From: Desulfofundulus kuznetsovii DSM 6115
GTDB taxonomy: Bacteria; Bacillota; Desulfotomaculia; Desulfotomaculales; Desulfovirgulaceae
Assembly: GCF_000214705.1 (NCBI RefSeq)
Contig: NC_015573.1
Span: 3,537,387 to 3,601,386 of the forward strand
DNA: 64,000 bases
Direction of reading: 5' to 3'
Below the pieces are notes generated by a model, which worked only from the letters and a program-made list of their open reading frames with translations, had not been told where the DNA came from and did not search any database. Of this stretch, positions 8,267 to 15,966 are shown in pieces. The translations under genes and the position numbers were made by a program. Position 1 is the first letter of the stretch, and every line of letters begins with the position of its first letter.

Positions 8267-8440
8267 ATGAGTGAGCGGCTGGCATACGAGGTTAAAGAAG
8301 TATACACTAAGATTCTCCCCCTGGGGCGCGTGACAGTTTACGAACTGATCAAATCCGGCAAGTTGAAGTCAATTCGAGTGGGCAAGAAAATCCTGGTCCC
8401 GGCCTGGGCAATCGAGGAATTTTTGAGAGAAACCCGTTAA
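8267..8440 (+). CDS. Excisionase-like helix-turn-helix protein 1
   Basis: 57-residue DNA-binding protein of the excisionase/HTH_17 (winged MerR-like) type: RVTVYELIKSGKLKSIRVGKK followed by ILVPAWAIEEFL has the usual helix-turn-helix plus wing. Such proteins direct the integrase towards excision or repress the element promoter. The ATG at 8267 follows AAGGAGGACC; the frame is open further upstream but without a ribosome site. First gene of the plus-strand operon; the next gene begins 14 bp downstream. Confidence 0.8.
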   Translation: MSERLAYEVKEVYTKILPLGRVTVYELIKSGKLKSIRVGKKILVPAWAIEEFLRETR

Positions 8441-8454
8441 AGGAGGGTACCAGG

Positions 8455-8649
8455 ATGGACAGGCTGGATTGGGACACATTGCCGGCATTCTTCGGCCCAA
8501 GGGAATTGGCAAGATTCCTGGGAATTGGCGAGGCGGCAGCTTATGCGCTGGTGAAACGGCCCGGCTTCCCGGTGCTGAAGGTTGGCCGGAAATACCGGGT
8601 TTCGCGGGAGGGATTAAAGCGGTGGCTAGAGCAGCAGCTTGCTGGATAA
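8455..8649 (+). CDS. Excisionase-like helix-turn-helix protein 2
   Basis: 64 residues with the same fold as its neighbour: GPRELARFLGIGEAAAYAL is the helix-turn-helix and FPVLKVGRKYRVSREGLKR the wing. The ribosome site AAAGGAGGG precedes the ATG. Two different small proteins of this type side by side may divide excision and repression between them; which does which cannot be told from sequence. Cotranscribed with the upstream gene and probably with the primase downstream (58 bp). Confidence 0.8.
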   Translation: MDRLDWDTLPAFFGPRELARFLGIGEAAAYALVKRPGFPVLKVGRKYRVSREGLKRWLEQQLAG

Positions 8650-8707
8650 AAAACAAAGTTCCCGGCGGGCGGCCGGGCGCGGAGCAGGAATAAGGGGTGA
8701 TACATCT

Positions 8708-11329
8708 ATGTCCAGTATACCATGTTCGGCGGAAGAAGTTAAGAGCTGGCTTGAATCCGTTTTGCCCCGCCCAATTAAGTGGCGTGGTGACGAGGGGCAA
8801 ACCCATTGCCCCCTGGATACCCACGGTGGCCCGGACAATAACCCCAGCTTTACCGTGAACGCAGCGAAAGGGACCTGGTACTGCCACAAGGAGAAGCTGG
8901 GCGGCGGCCTTAAGGAGCTGGCCCGGCGGTTGGGAGTGGACCCGCCATTCGAGAGCAATCGGGCGAAGGCGGCTGGGAGCAACCAGAAGAAGGCGGCCCG
9001 GCGACGGATTGTGGCTACTTACGACTACCGGGACGTTGACGGCAACCTGGTTTACCAGGTTGTTCGCTATGAACCGAAGGACTTTCGCCAGCGGCGGCCG
9101 GACCCGGCTAACCCCGGTAAGTGGGTCTGGAACATGAAAGGCGTTTCCCCGCTTCCCTACAGGCTGCCGGAGCTGCTGGCGGCCCTGGAGCGGGGCGAGA
9201 CCGTTTTCATTGTCGAAGGTGAAAAAGATGCGGACAACCTGGCTGCCCTGGGGCTGGCCGCAACCTGCAACCACGGCGGGGCGGGCAAGTGGAACGAACA
9301 CCATTCGGAGTATTTCCCGGCCGGGGCTGAAGTGGTGGTCCTGGCTGACAACGACGACCCCGGCCGGGAGCACTCCCGGAAGGTGGCCAACCAGTTAGCT
9401 GAACGCGGCTGCCAGGTGAAGGTGGTGGAACTGCCCGGCCTGCCCCCGAAAGGTGACGTTTCGGACTGGCTGGCGGCTGGCCATACCAGGGACGAGCTTT
9501 TGAACTTGGTGGAACAGGCCGAATACTGGCAACCGGAACCCCAGGAGCAGAACATATACAGCGAATGGCAGGAGGCCCTGGCCGGAACACGTTACCAGAT
9601 AAACGGCGGGTACCTTTGCTATCAAAGGTTTCTCCCGAATGGTGACGTTGAACTAGTCCCGATTGCGAATTTCCTGGCCCGGCCCCGGCGGGAGATTGTC
9701 CGCGACAACGGCCTGGAGAGGGAAATGACCTTCGAGCTGGAGGGTATCCTTGTTGGCGGGCAACCGCTCCCCCCGGTTATCGTCCCGGCCGAAAAGTTTG
9801 CTTCCCTTTCCTGGGTGCCAGCGGCCTGGGGCATGGCCGCGAACGTGGAACCCGGCAGCACGAACAAAGACCGGGTGCGGCATGCCATCCAGTGCATGGC
9901 CAGGGGGGTGAAGCGCGAAACCGTATACACTCACCTGGGCTGGCGTAAACTTGGCGGCCGGTGGGTTTTCCTGCATGCCGGCGGCGCGGTGGGTGCTGAT
10001 GACGTGCTGGTTGACGTTGAAACCGAGGGCGGCGGCCTTTCCCGCTACGTTTTGCCGGAAGAAGCGGGAGACCCGGCAGATGCCATGAGCTGGAGCTTGA
10101 AAACCCTTGAAGTGGCCCCGGAGAACGTGACCATCCCGCTTTTCGCGAAGGTTTACCTGGCCCCCTTGTGCGAACCCCTGCGGCAGGCGGGAATTGAACC
10201 GGCTTTTGTAACCTGGCTGCTGGGGCAAACGGGTGCGATGAAATCCACCCTCGCGGGACTATGCCTTTGCCACTTCGGTACGTTCACGGGCAAGGAGCTG
10301 CCGGCCTGCTTCCGGGACACGGCGAACGCGATTGAGAAAAAGGCTTTCGTTGCAAAAGATGTGCTGCTGGTTGTTGACGATTACCACCCTGCAGGCAAAG
10401 ACGATGCGCGGAAGATGCTGGCAATTGCGGAGCAATTTTTGCGCAGCTACGGTGACAGATACGGGCGCAGCAGGATGAAAGCCGACACCACCCTGCGGGC
10501 GGCTTATGTCCCCCGCGGGCTTTGCCTGGCCACGGGTGAGGACGTCCCCGGCGCGGCGCAGAGCACGACGGCCCGGTATTTTGCCGTAGAGCTGAAGAAA
10601 GGTGACGTGAAAGTTGAACTGCTGACGGAGCTACAGGACAATAAAGAACAACTGGCCCGAGCGATGCGCGGCTATCTGGAATACGTGGCCCCTAACATGG
10701 ACAAGCTGCCGGGCGAACTCAAAGAGGCATTCCACGTCCTGCGCGAAAAGGCCCGGAAGGACGGCCAGCATGCACGAATCCCGGAAGTTGTGGCCTGGCT
10801 TTATATCGGATTGAATGCCGGGCTGGAGTATGCTGTTCACACCGGAGCAATCGGCCAGGACGAGCGGGAGCGGTGGCTGAAAACCGGCTGGCATGTACTG
10901 CTGGAGCTGGCCGAGAAACAGGCCCGGCGCATTGAAGAAGAAAAGCCAGCGGTGAAATTCATCAATGCGCTTTCAGAAATGTTGGCGGCGGGCGAGGTAA
11001 AAACGGAACTGCTTGTTTCCTGGCGGGAAGATGAACCCGAAGCGAAGGCGTTGCCCGATAACTTCATCGGCTGGGAGGATAGGGATTGGTTTTACTTGCT
11101 ACCCGAGACGGTTTACCGGCGAGTGGTGCGTTTCTACCGTGACCAGGACGTTAACTTCCCGGTGACGGCCCGGACCCTGTGGAAGCATTTAGAGGCGGAG
11201 GGGCTGATTTTTGTGGCACGGGAAGGAAATCGAACACAAAGGACTGTTCGGGAGACCATTGCCGGGAAACGGCAACGGGTTTTAAAACTCAAAGCTGATG
11301 CGGTTAAGAAAAACGACTCTCTTATATGA
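8708..11329 (+). CDS. Primase-helicase replication protein (CHC2-like zinc, TOPRIM, DUF927-like ATPase)
   Basis: 873-residue replication protein. A zinc-binding primase start lies at about 34-60 (CPLDTHGG, DNNPSF, then YCH), a TOPRIM catalytic core at about 165-240 (FIVEGEKDADNL, then VLADNDDPG with the acidic pair), a linker, a DUF927-like part with THLGWRKLGGRWVFLHAGG near 408-426, and an ATPase with Walker A GQTGAMKST (506-514) and Walker B VLLVVDD (552-558). This order is typical of phage and plasmid proteins that prime and unwind their own origin. The ATG at 8708 has AGGGGTGA upstream; an in-frame TTG at 8639 would overlap the previous gene and has no site. The iteron array begins eight bases after its stop, so gene and origin form one replication module. 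Confidence 0.88.
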   Translation: MSSIPCSAEEVKSWLESVLPRPIKWRGDEGQTHCPLDTHGGPDNNPSFTVNAAKGTWYCHKEKLGGGLKELARRLGVDPPFESNRAKAAGSNQKKAARRRIVATYDYRDVDGNLVYQVVRYEPKDFRQRRPDPANPGKWVWNMKGVSPLPYRLPELLAALERGETVFIVEGEKDADNLAALGLAATCNHGGAGKWNEHHSEYFPAGAEVVVLADNDDPGREHSRKVANQLAERGCQVKVVELPGLPPKGDVSDWLAAGHTRDELLNLVEQAEYWQPEPQEQNIYSEWQEALAGTRYQINGGYLCYQRFLPNGDVELVPIANFLARPRREIVRDNGLEREMTFELEGILVGGQPLPPVIVPAEKFASLSWVPAAWGMAANVEPGSTNKDRVRHAIQCMARGVKRETVYTHLGWRKLGGRWVFLHAGGAVGADDVLVDVETEGGGLSRYVLPEEAGDPADAMSWSLKTLEVAPENVTIPLFAKVYLAPLCEPLRQAGIEPAFVTWLLGQTGAMKSTLAGLCLCHFGTFTGKELPACFRDTANAIEKKAFVAKDVLLVVDDYHPAGKDDARKMLAIAEQFLRSYGDRYGRSRMKADTTLRAAYVPRGLCLATGEDVPGAAQSTTARYFAVELKKGDVKVELLTELQDNKEQLARAMRGYLEYVAPNMDKLPGELKEAFHVLREKARKDGQHARIPEVVAWLYIGLNAGLEYAVHTGAIGQDERERWLKTGWHVLLELAEKQARRIEEEKPAVKFINALSEMLAAGEVKTELLVSWREDEPEAKALPDNFIGWEDRDWFYLLPETVYRRVVRFYRDQDVNFPVTARTLWKHLEAEGLIFVAREGNRTQRTVRETIAGKRQRVLKLKADAVKKNDSLI

Positions 11330-11332
11330 ACT

Positions 11333-11600
11333 TTTTGCGGCCAATGCGGCCACAAGGCCCGAAAGCCTTGCGGCTGTAGGGCTGAGCGGTGGCCGCAAAG
11401 AAAAATTTTTGCGGCCAACCGGCTAATTTTGCGGCCACATTTTGCGGCCACAACGAAGCGGTTTGCCAGGCAGTTATTATTGCTGGCCGCAAATTGGCCG
11501 CATTACTGGCCGCAAAAATCGGGAAATGGCCGCAAAGAAAAATTTTTGCGGCCAGCTGAAAGCCTTGCGGCTGTAAGGCTGGAAGGCAATTGGCCGCAAA
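11333..11600. other. Iteron array, putative replication origin of the element
   Basis: Twelve copies of the 7-mer GCGGCCA in 261 bp, six in each orientation: plus at 11337, 11346, 11411, 11431, 11444, 11548; inverted at 11390, 11484, 11495, 11507, 11527, 11591. Most are flanked by TTT or AAA. The 28-bp palindromic arrangement TGGCCGCAAA, eight bases, TTTGCGGCCA occurs twice, identically, at 11390-11417 and 11527-11554. A second repeat, GAAAGCCTTGCGGCTGTA, precedes or follows each palindrome (11361, 11559). AT tracts separate the iterons. No gene fits here. Location directly after the primase-helicase gene is classic for an iteron origin. Confidence 0.75.
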
Positions 11601-11651
11601 GGACGCAAAATCTCACCATATAAGAGCTGAAAATTTTCGGGAGTGCTGAAC

Positions 11652-11942
11652 ATGGAGATACTCATTCCCGGAGTGGACTTCCCTCTTGAGGACACCGGCC
11701 AGGACGCGGGCGAGAGGCCCGGAACCGACCAGGCCCCGGCTGTACGCGGCTACGTCGAAGAAATGGGGAACCGCTACCTGGTCCACCAGACCCGGCCCCG
11801 GTGCATGGAGGCCGGGCACTGCCTGGCCCTGACGGTGGAAACCGATTGTGATTTATTCCCACTAGTGCGGGACGGCAAACTTTCCGGCCTTTGCCGGGAA
11901 AGGGTGCCAAAAGGGGCGGCGGGCAATGTCCCGGCTGATTGA
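11652..11942 (+). CDS. Unknown 96-residue protein of the element
   Basis: Not recognised. Acidic N-terminal half, then a region with HQTRPRCMEAGHCLAL and CDLFPLVRDGKLSGLC whose cysteines and histidines could bind metal, though no standard zinc pattern is clear. The ATG at 11652 has CGGGAG eight bases upstream; a GTG nine bases earlier lies inside that site. First gene after the origin; overlaps the next gene by 17 bp, so they are probably translated together. Confidence 0.6.
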   Translation: MEILIPGVDFPLEDTGQDAGERPGTDQAPAVRGYVEEMGNRYLVHQTRPRCMEAGHCLALTVETDCDLFPLVRDGKLSGLCRERVPKGAAGNVPAD

Positions 11943-12120
11943 AATACGGCTTACCAGGTGCAGGCTGTTTCTCACCGAACCGGAACTTATCTCCCTGCTG
12001 GCCCGCGACCCCGAGCTTTGGAAGGCGGCCATAAAACGCGGCAAAGCCATCATCCGGGCGCGGCGGGAAAGGGTGAGGCGGGCAAATGATTTGACCGGCC
12101 CGGACAGGCCGTTGACATAG
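11926..12120 (+). CDS. Small basic protein, unknown, 64 residues
   Basis: Not recognised. Starts MSRLIEIRLTRCRLFLTEPE and ends in an arginine-rich helix (IIRARRERVRRAND). Strongly basic, so nucleic-acid or protein binding is possible but not shown. Its start lies inside the previous gene (17-bp overlap). Followed immediately by an RNA hairpin region rather than by the next gene. Confidence 0.6.
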   Translation: MSRLIEIRLTRCRLFLTEPELISLLARDPELWKAAIKRGKAIIRARRERVRRANDLTGPDRPLT

Positions 12121-12123
12121 ATG

Positions 12124-12156
12124 GGCGGCTGGGGAAACCTGGCCGTCTACTCCAAA
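12124..12156 (+). promoter_or_regulatory. Repeated intercistronic hairpin, copy A
   Basis: 33 bp matching 13441-13473 at 29 positions. It forms GGCTGGG/CCTGGCC around GAAA. Two of the four differences from copy B sit in the stem and only swap G.U for G-C pairs. It lies 9-10 bp before the GGGAGG ribosome site of the next gene. Confidence 0.6.
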
Positions 12157-12177
12157 CTTGACGAGGGAGGCTTGCAA

Positions 12178-12594
12178 TTGTCCACACTCCCAGCATACAT
12201 CCGGCGGTTTTGCAAGGACGTGCTGCGTCAATACCCGCTTTTCAAGCAGGAGCTGGCTGCACTCGAAGAAGAGAAAAAGGCCGTGGCCGAATCCCTGCCC
12301 GTGGCCACGTGGCGGGAGGCAGCCAGCAGACAGGCCATCGGTGACCCCACCAGCAGGCAGGCTTTCCGGCTGTTGCGGCTGGAAGAGCGGTGGCGGCAGG
12401 TGCGTTTCTACGCCCAGGCCGTGGAGGACCTGCTTGCCTACCTGGAGGAAGAACAGCGAAAACTGGTGGAACTGCACTTCTTCGACGGTTACCCTCCCTG
12501 GAGGGTGGCCCAGGAGCTGGGGATGAGCGAATCAAGTTTTTTCCGGTACGAGAAGGAAATCCTCACCCTGCTGGCCCATAGGTTGGGGCTGTAA
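12178..12594 (+). CDS. Phage-type sigma-like transcription regulator
   Basis: 138 residues from the TTG at 12178. Long helices, then a C-terminal sigma region 4-like helix-turn-helix: LVELHFFDGYPPWRVAQELG then MSESSFFRYEKEILTLLAHR. This is the pattern of phage late-gene regulators of the ArpU/RinA/DUF1492 kind. The frame is open back to an ATG at 12121, but that stretch is a duplicated RNA hairpin also found upstream of another gene, so it is leader, not coding. The TTG has GGGAGG seven bases upstream. In satellites such a protein could take over or answer helper-phage transcription, which is inference. Confidence 0.7.
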   Translation: MSTLPAYIRRFCKDVLRQYPLFKQELAALEEEKKAVAESLPVATWREAASRQAIGDPTSRQAFRLLRLEERWRQVRFYAQAVEDLLAYLEEEQRKLVELHFFDGYPPWRVAQELGMSESSFFRYEKEILTLLAHRLGL

Positions 12595-12614
12595 ATGGAA
12601 AGGGGGTGAAGAAC

Positions 12615-12779
12615 ATGGACCTGGCGAAGCAGGTTGCAGCGTTTGCCAACAAACTGCGCTTCGGTATCACCGAAGACGAAACTACCAGTAAAGCTACCGG
12701 CAAAAAACAGAGTATTGCTGAAGTTATTGCGGCGTATGCAAACAAGTACAGGCAAGCAAAACAAAATAGGAGGGGATAA
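12615..12779 (+). CDS. Small unknown protein, 54 residues
   Basis: Starts MDLAKQVAAFANKLRFGITE and ends with a basic tail (KYRQAKQNRRG). It has a strong AAGGGGGTGA ribosome site five bases before the ATG. Not recognised. It ends two bases before the next ATG, and its last codons contain the next gene's AGGAGGGG ribosome site, so the pair is translationally linked. Confidence 0.65.
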   Translation: MDLAKQVAAFANKLRFGITEDETTSKATGKKQSIAEVIAAYANKYRQAKQNRRG

Positions 12780-12781
12780 CC

Positions 12782-13438
12782 ATGTTTGGTAAAATGGGAT
12801 TAACCGAGCTGGTTGAGGCATTTCAGAAAAAGAATAGCGAAAGACGCAACAAAATTAAAGACAGAATTGCCGGCCTTGAGGCCGAGGCCGCGCAAATTAC
12901 CGCTAAAATCGAAGCAACCACAAGGCAGTTGGTGGATTGCGAACTAGCGGGAAATGACGCAGGCCAGGCTAAATGCCAGAAGCAAATCCGCGAACTACAG
13001 CTTGAGCTGGACAGAGTGCAGGGGCTTGCCCAGGCTTACCGGGCGGAGCTTCAAAAAGCAGGCTACGACAAAAAGGACCTGGAAGCTATCAGGACTGCCG
13101 CACAAAGGGAGCGCGAGACCCGGTTCAGGAAGTTTGAAGAGCTAAGGGCCGAGAGGGAGAATGTACGGCAGCAAATTAAGCAGCTGGAAAGCAAACTTGA
13201 ACAGCTTGACCGGGAAATCGACGCGGCCAAAACCAAAAAAGAGGCGCGGGCGTTGATGGCCATAGCAACGTTCATTGACCCGCGAATTGAAAAACTTCCC
13301 AGTTATGAACACGAGCAGTTTCTGGATTATTGGATCGCGGGACAAGATGAAGCTATGGAACAAGCTCTGGCCCGGTATGCGAGGCCCGAGGAACCGGAGC
13401 GGCGAATCACTTACCTGAATCAACCGGAGATGACATAG
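12782..13438 (+). CDS. Coiled-coil protein, unknown, 218 residues
   Basis: Dominated by heptad-rich helices from about residue 10 to 165 (for example LEAEAAQITAKIEATTRQLV and ENVRQQIKQLESKLEQLDRE), with a short C-terminal domain (SYEHEQFLDYWIAGQDEAME). No signal peptide or membrane segment. Not recognised as a phage scaffold, tail or portal protein. A structural or scaffolding role in the cytoplasm is possible. Ribosome site AGGAGGGG, seven bases from the ATG. Confidence 0.65.
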   Translation: MFGKMGLTELVEAFQKKNSERRNKIKDRIAGLEAEAAQITAKIEATTRQLVDCELAGNDAGQAKCQKQIRELQLELDRVQGLAQAYRAELQKAGYDKKDLEAIRTAAQRERETRFRKFEELRAERENVRQQIKQLESKLEQLDREIDAAKTKKEARALMAIATFIDPRIEKLPSYEHEQFLDYWIAGQDEAMEQALARYARPEEPERRITYLNQPEMT

Positions 13439-13440
13439 AC

Positions 13441-13473
13441 GGCGGCCGGGAAAACCCGGCCGTCCACTCCAAA
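13441..13473 (+). promoter_or_regulatory. Repeated intercistronic hairpin, copy B
   Basis: Perfect stem GGCCGGG/CCCGGCC around AAAA followed by CGTCCACTCCAAA, then AGGGAGG, the ribosome site of the gene at 13488. Same position relative to a start codon as copy A. Confidence 0.6.
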
Positions 13474-13487
13474 AGGGAGGCCCGGCT

Positions 13488-13775
13488 ATGAAAAAACGGT
13501 CAAAGAAAATCATCCGGCTGAAATCCATTCTCGATGCCCCACTTGATTACCTGCACCTCCGCCACGAGCGGGAACGGGCGATTTATCTGGCCGCATACTG
13601 GCTGGGCGTGGCGGACGGGATTAACATTGCCATGAAGTCAATTCGACACTTCGCGGAACTGCGGAAAATGCCGGGACATCCTTCCCCCGGCTACTGGTGG
13701 CTGGCCCTGATACTGGGCCTGGGAGAAGATGGGGCGGACTTCCTGCGCTGGTTGGACAAGCGGATGTTAAACTGA
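13488..13775 (+). CDS. Unknown protein, 95 residues
   Basis: Not recognised. Basic N-terminus (MKKRSKKIIRLKSI), then helical segments including ERAIYLAAYWLGVADGINI and GYWWLALILGLGEDGADFL, amphipathic to moderately hydrophobic, so peripheral membrane contact is possible. Good AGGGAGG site preceded by the duplicated hairpin. Confidence 0.6.
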   Translation: MKKRSKKIIRLKSILDAPLDYLHLRHERERAIYLAAYWLGVADGINIAMKSIRHFAELRKMPGHPSPGYWWLALILGLGEDGADFLRWLDKRMLN

Positions 13776-13834
13776 TGGCCGGTGGCGGAAGTGAAACAAC
13801 CGAAATAACCCCATGAACGAACGTAACAGCAACC

Positions 13835-14041
13835 TTGTCAACCTTGACACCGGCCGGTTTTAGCTTGACACGAACAAGGCGAACACCGGAAGCGGGAAGG
13901 CGAACAAGAAGGTATGACGTGTATAGCGGGGAAGCCACGTTGCACCTTCCCCGGAAAGTAGCGGAGGACGAAAAGTTACTTCGGGAAGTGGTTGAAAAAG
14001 CGGAAAGTTTTTTAGCCCGGCGGGAAGCACAAACGCCTTAA
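13835..14041 (+). CDS. Unknown small basic protein, start uncertain
   Basis: The frame encodes a basic segment followed by EATLHLPRKVAEDEKLLREV and VEKAESFLARREAQTP, an amphipathic helix. No ATG lies in frame: TTG codons at 13835 and 13865 are possible starts and none has a clear ribosome site. A separate 16-codon frame (ATG at 13813) overlaps it. Could be real or a chance frame. Confidence 0.35.
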   Translation: MSTLTPAGFSLTRTRRTPEAGRRTRRYDVYSGEATLHLPRKVAEDEKLLREVVEKAESFLARREAQTP

Positions 14042-14258
14042 TCTGGAATGGGAAGGAGGGATAAGAATGGTCACCATCAACGTTATGATGACACCCCGGC
14101 ACTAGTGTTGAATACTAGTGTTTCGGCTGGGTCCTTCCGGGAGGGCGGCGGGTGGAGGGTCCTGCGAGCCCCGGAATCCGGCCAGGTGCAGGCTGTTTTT
14201 GGCGTGGTTTTCTTTCCACCCTGCAAGGCTGTGTCGTATTTTGTCGAGAAAAAAGGTA
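14042..14258 (+). other. Gap with a 12-codon frame and tandem 9-mers
   Basis: A very strong ribosome site (GGAAGGAGGG) leads into a 12-residue frame at 14067-14105, MVTINVMMTPRH, ending at TAG. Directly after it ACTAGTGTT occurs twice (14101-14109, 14114-14122). Either a leader peptide or the start of a decayed gene. Nothing else is visible. Confidence 0.35.
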
Positions 14259-14311
14259 TTGACTGCCCCCCTGGAAATTGTATAACCTGTTGTTAGGAGG
14301 TGAACAGGTTA
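14259..14311 (+). promoter_or_regulatory. Promoter with 9-bp inverted-repeat operator
   Basis: TTGACT (14259-14264), 16-bp spacer, TATAAC (14281-14286). A perfect inverted repeat TAACCTGTT (14283-14291) / AACAGGTTA (14303-14311) overlaps the -10 and surrounds the GGAGG ribosome site. It would block RNA polymerase if bound by a dimeric repressor. It controls the gene at 14313 and perhaps the integrase. Confidence 0.65.
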
Positions 14312-14312
14312 C

Positions 14313-14702
14313 ATGTATATAACGTGGTTTTCGGGTAGCCGTGGCAAGCGAAGGTATGCTTACTTCAAGCACTCTTACCGGGAGAACGGGAAGGTTAGAA
14401 CGGCCACAATCTTCCTGGGCAAGACCCTGGCCGAAGCGGAACGGCGGCTGGAGGACGAAATGGTTAACGGATTCGGGCGCGGGTGGGTGCTGACGGCTGA
14501 GGAAAAGGCCAAACTGTTGCGGCAATTACGGGAGCTGGCCCCGCCGGAGGCCCTGGAGCCAACACCGGACTGGAGGAAGCAGGCGGCGATCCGGGCGGTA
14601 CGGCGGCTGGTGGAGAGGTACCAGGCCAGGCCGGACATAGCGGAGCCCCTTCAAAAGGCCCTGGAAGCCATCGAAGCGGGCGGGCAGGTACAATCACACT
14701 GA
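14313..14702 (+). CDS. Unknown 129-residue protein upstream of integrase
   Basis: N-terminal half SRGKRRYAYFKHSYRENGKV then TATIFLGKTLAEAERRL resembles the beta-rich arm-type modules found at the start of integrases and some transposases. The C-terminal half is helical (WRKQAAIRAVRRLVERYQAR). Function not assigned; a DNA-binding accessory to the integrase would fit its place. ATG behind TAGGAGGTGA inside the operator loop. A GC-rich hairpin (CCGGG/CCCGG) separates it from integrase. Confidence 0.55.
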   Translation: MYITWFSGSRGKRRYAYFKHSYRENGKVRTATIFLGKTLAEAERRLEDEMVNGFGRGWVLTAEEKAKLLRQLRELAPPEALEPTPDWRKQAAIRAVRRLVERYQARPDIAEPLQKALEAIEAGGQVQSH

Positions 14703-14748
14703 CCGGGAAATACCCCGGCCCTGTAGGGCAAATGTGGAGGTGTAGAAT

Positions 14749-15942
14749 ATGGCGGGCAAAACGAAGCGGCGCGGGCACGGTGAGGGAACAATTACGAAGC
14801 GGCCTGACGGCAGATGGATGGCCCAGGCCGTAATTGGCCACGACCCGGCCACGGGTAAGCTCAAGAGGATAACGAGATATTTCAGGACCTATACGGAGGC
14901 CGCGGACTGGCTGGCGGAGGTACGAACTGAGAAACGAACCGGCCAGTTTGTAGAACCAAGCAAAGTAACGGTGGCCGGCTGGCTGACCCGGTGGCTAGAG
15001 GTTTACGTTAAACCGAAGGTAAAACCGGCCAGTTATGCGAACTATGCCGACGTAGCGAGAAAGCACATTATCCCGGCCCTGGGCAGCATTCCCCTTCAGT
15101 CCCTGCGGACGAACACCATTCAGGAGTTTTATAACCAGAAGTATGAAAATGGCCGTCTTGACGGCAAAGGCGGCCTGTCCCCGAGAATCATTCACTTGAT
15201 CCACCAGGTGCTGAACGGCGCATTGAAACAGGCCGTGAGGGAACACTTAATCCACCACAACCCGGCGGAGTATACCACCAGGCCGAGTTTGAAATACCGG
15301 GAAATGTCCCCGCTTACGGCGGAGGAAGTGGCCCGCTACCTGGAAGCGGCGAAACAGGATCGTCTTTATGCGGCCTTCCTGGTGGAGCTTACCACCGGCC
15401 TGCGGAGGGGTGAGCTGCTGGCCCTGACGTGGGACTGCGTGGACATGACAAACGGAACCCTGACGGTGAAGCGGACCCTGGCCCGCGTGCGGCTGGTGGA
15501 CGAAGGTAAATCCGAGCTGCGCTTTTCCGAACCAAAGACGGAAAGCGGGAAGAGGACCATTCCCCTGCTTCCCCAGGTGGTCCAGGAGCTTAAACGGCAT
15601 AAGGCCCGGCAGAACGAGGAAAAGCTTTTCTTCGGGCAGGAATACCGGGACCATAACCTTGTTTTCGCAACACCGATGGGCACACCGATTGAACCCCGGA
15701 ACTTTCACCGGAAGCATACGGAAATTTTGCGGAAGGCCGGATTAAGGCATGTCAGGCTGCATGACCTGCGGCATACCTTCGCGACAATCCTGCTGCAGGA
15801 AGGGGAGAACCCGGAGAACCTGCGGGACCTGCTGGGGCATAGCAGGACAAGCACCACCCTTGACCTGTACTGTCACTCCACGATGGAGGGAAAAAAGAAA
15901 GCCGTCGAGCGGCTGAAAACAGTTTTGTTCCTGTTGCAGTAA
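14749..15942 (+). CDS. int: Tyrosine recombinase integrase
   Basis: 397-residue phage-type integrase that recombines the tRNA-Gly attachment sites. An N-terminal arm-binding domain lies at about 1-60 (GEGTITKRPDGRWMAQAV), a SAM-like core-binding domain at about 70-175, then the catalytic domain. All catalytic residues are visible: R219 in TGLRRGELL, K263 in EPKTESGKR, H338 and R341 in LHDLRHTF, H364 in LGHSRTSTT, and nucleophile Y374 in LDLYCH. ATG behind GTGGAGGTG. Its stop codon lies inside one of the TTGCAGTAA repeats and 24 bp from attR, the usual int-next-to-att arrangement. Confidence 0.95.
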   Translation: MAGKTKRRGHGEGTITKRPDGRWMAQAVIGHDPATGKLKRITRYFRTYTEAADWLAEVRTEKRTGQFVEPSKVTVAGWLTRWLEVYVKPKVKPASYANYADVARKHIIPALGSIPLQSLRTNTIQEFYNQKYENGRLDGKGGLSPRIIHLIHQVLNGALKQAVREHLIHHNPAEYTTRPSLKYREMSPLTAEEVARYLEAAKQDRLYAAFLVELTTGLRRGELLALTWDCVDMTNGTLTVKRTLARVRLVDEGKSELRFSEPKTESGKRTIPLLPQVVQELKRHKARQNEEKLFFGQEYRDHNLVFATPMGTPIEPRNFHRKHTEILRKAGLRHVRLHDLRHTFATILLQEGENPENLRDLLGHSRTSTTLDLYCHSTMEGKKKAVERLKTVLFLLQ

Positions 15943-15953
15943 AATTGCAGTAA
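15934..15953 (+). repeat. Two TTGCAGTAA repeats near attR
   Basis: TTGCAGTAA at 15934-15942 and 15945-15953, same orientation and 11-bp period as the repeats near attL. Likely integrase arm sites; the first overlaps the int stop codon. Confidence 0.6.
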
Positions 15954-15966
15954 AATTGGCTGAAGG

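Noticed and set aside
11333..11600. CRISPR array
   Set aside because: The repeated unit is only 7-10 bp, occurs in both orientations and has irregular spacing; there are no cas genes.
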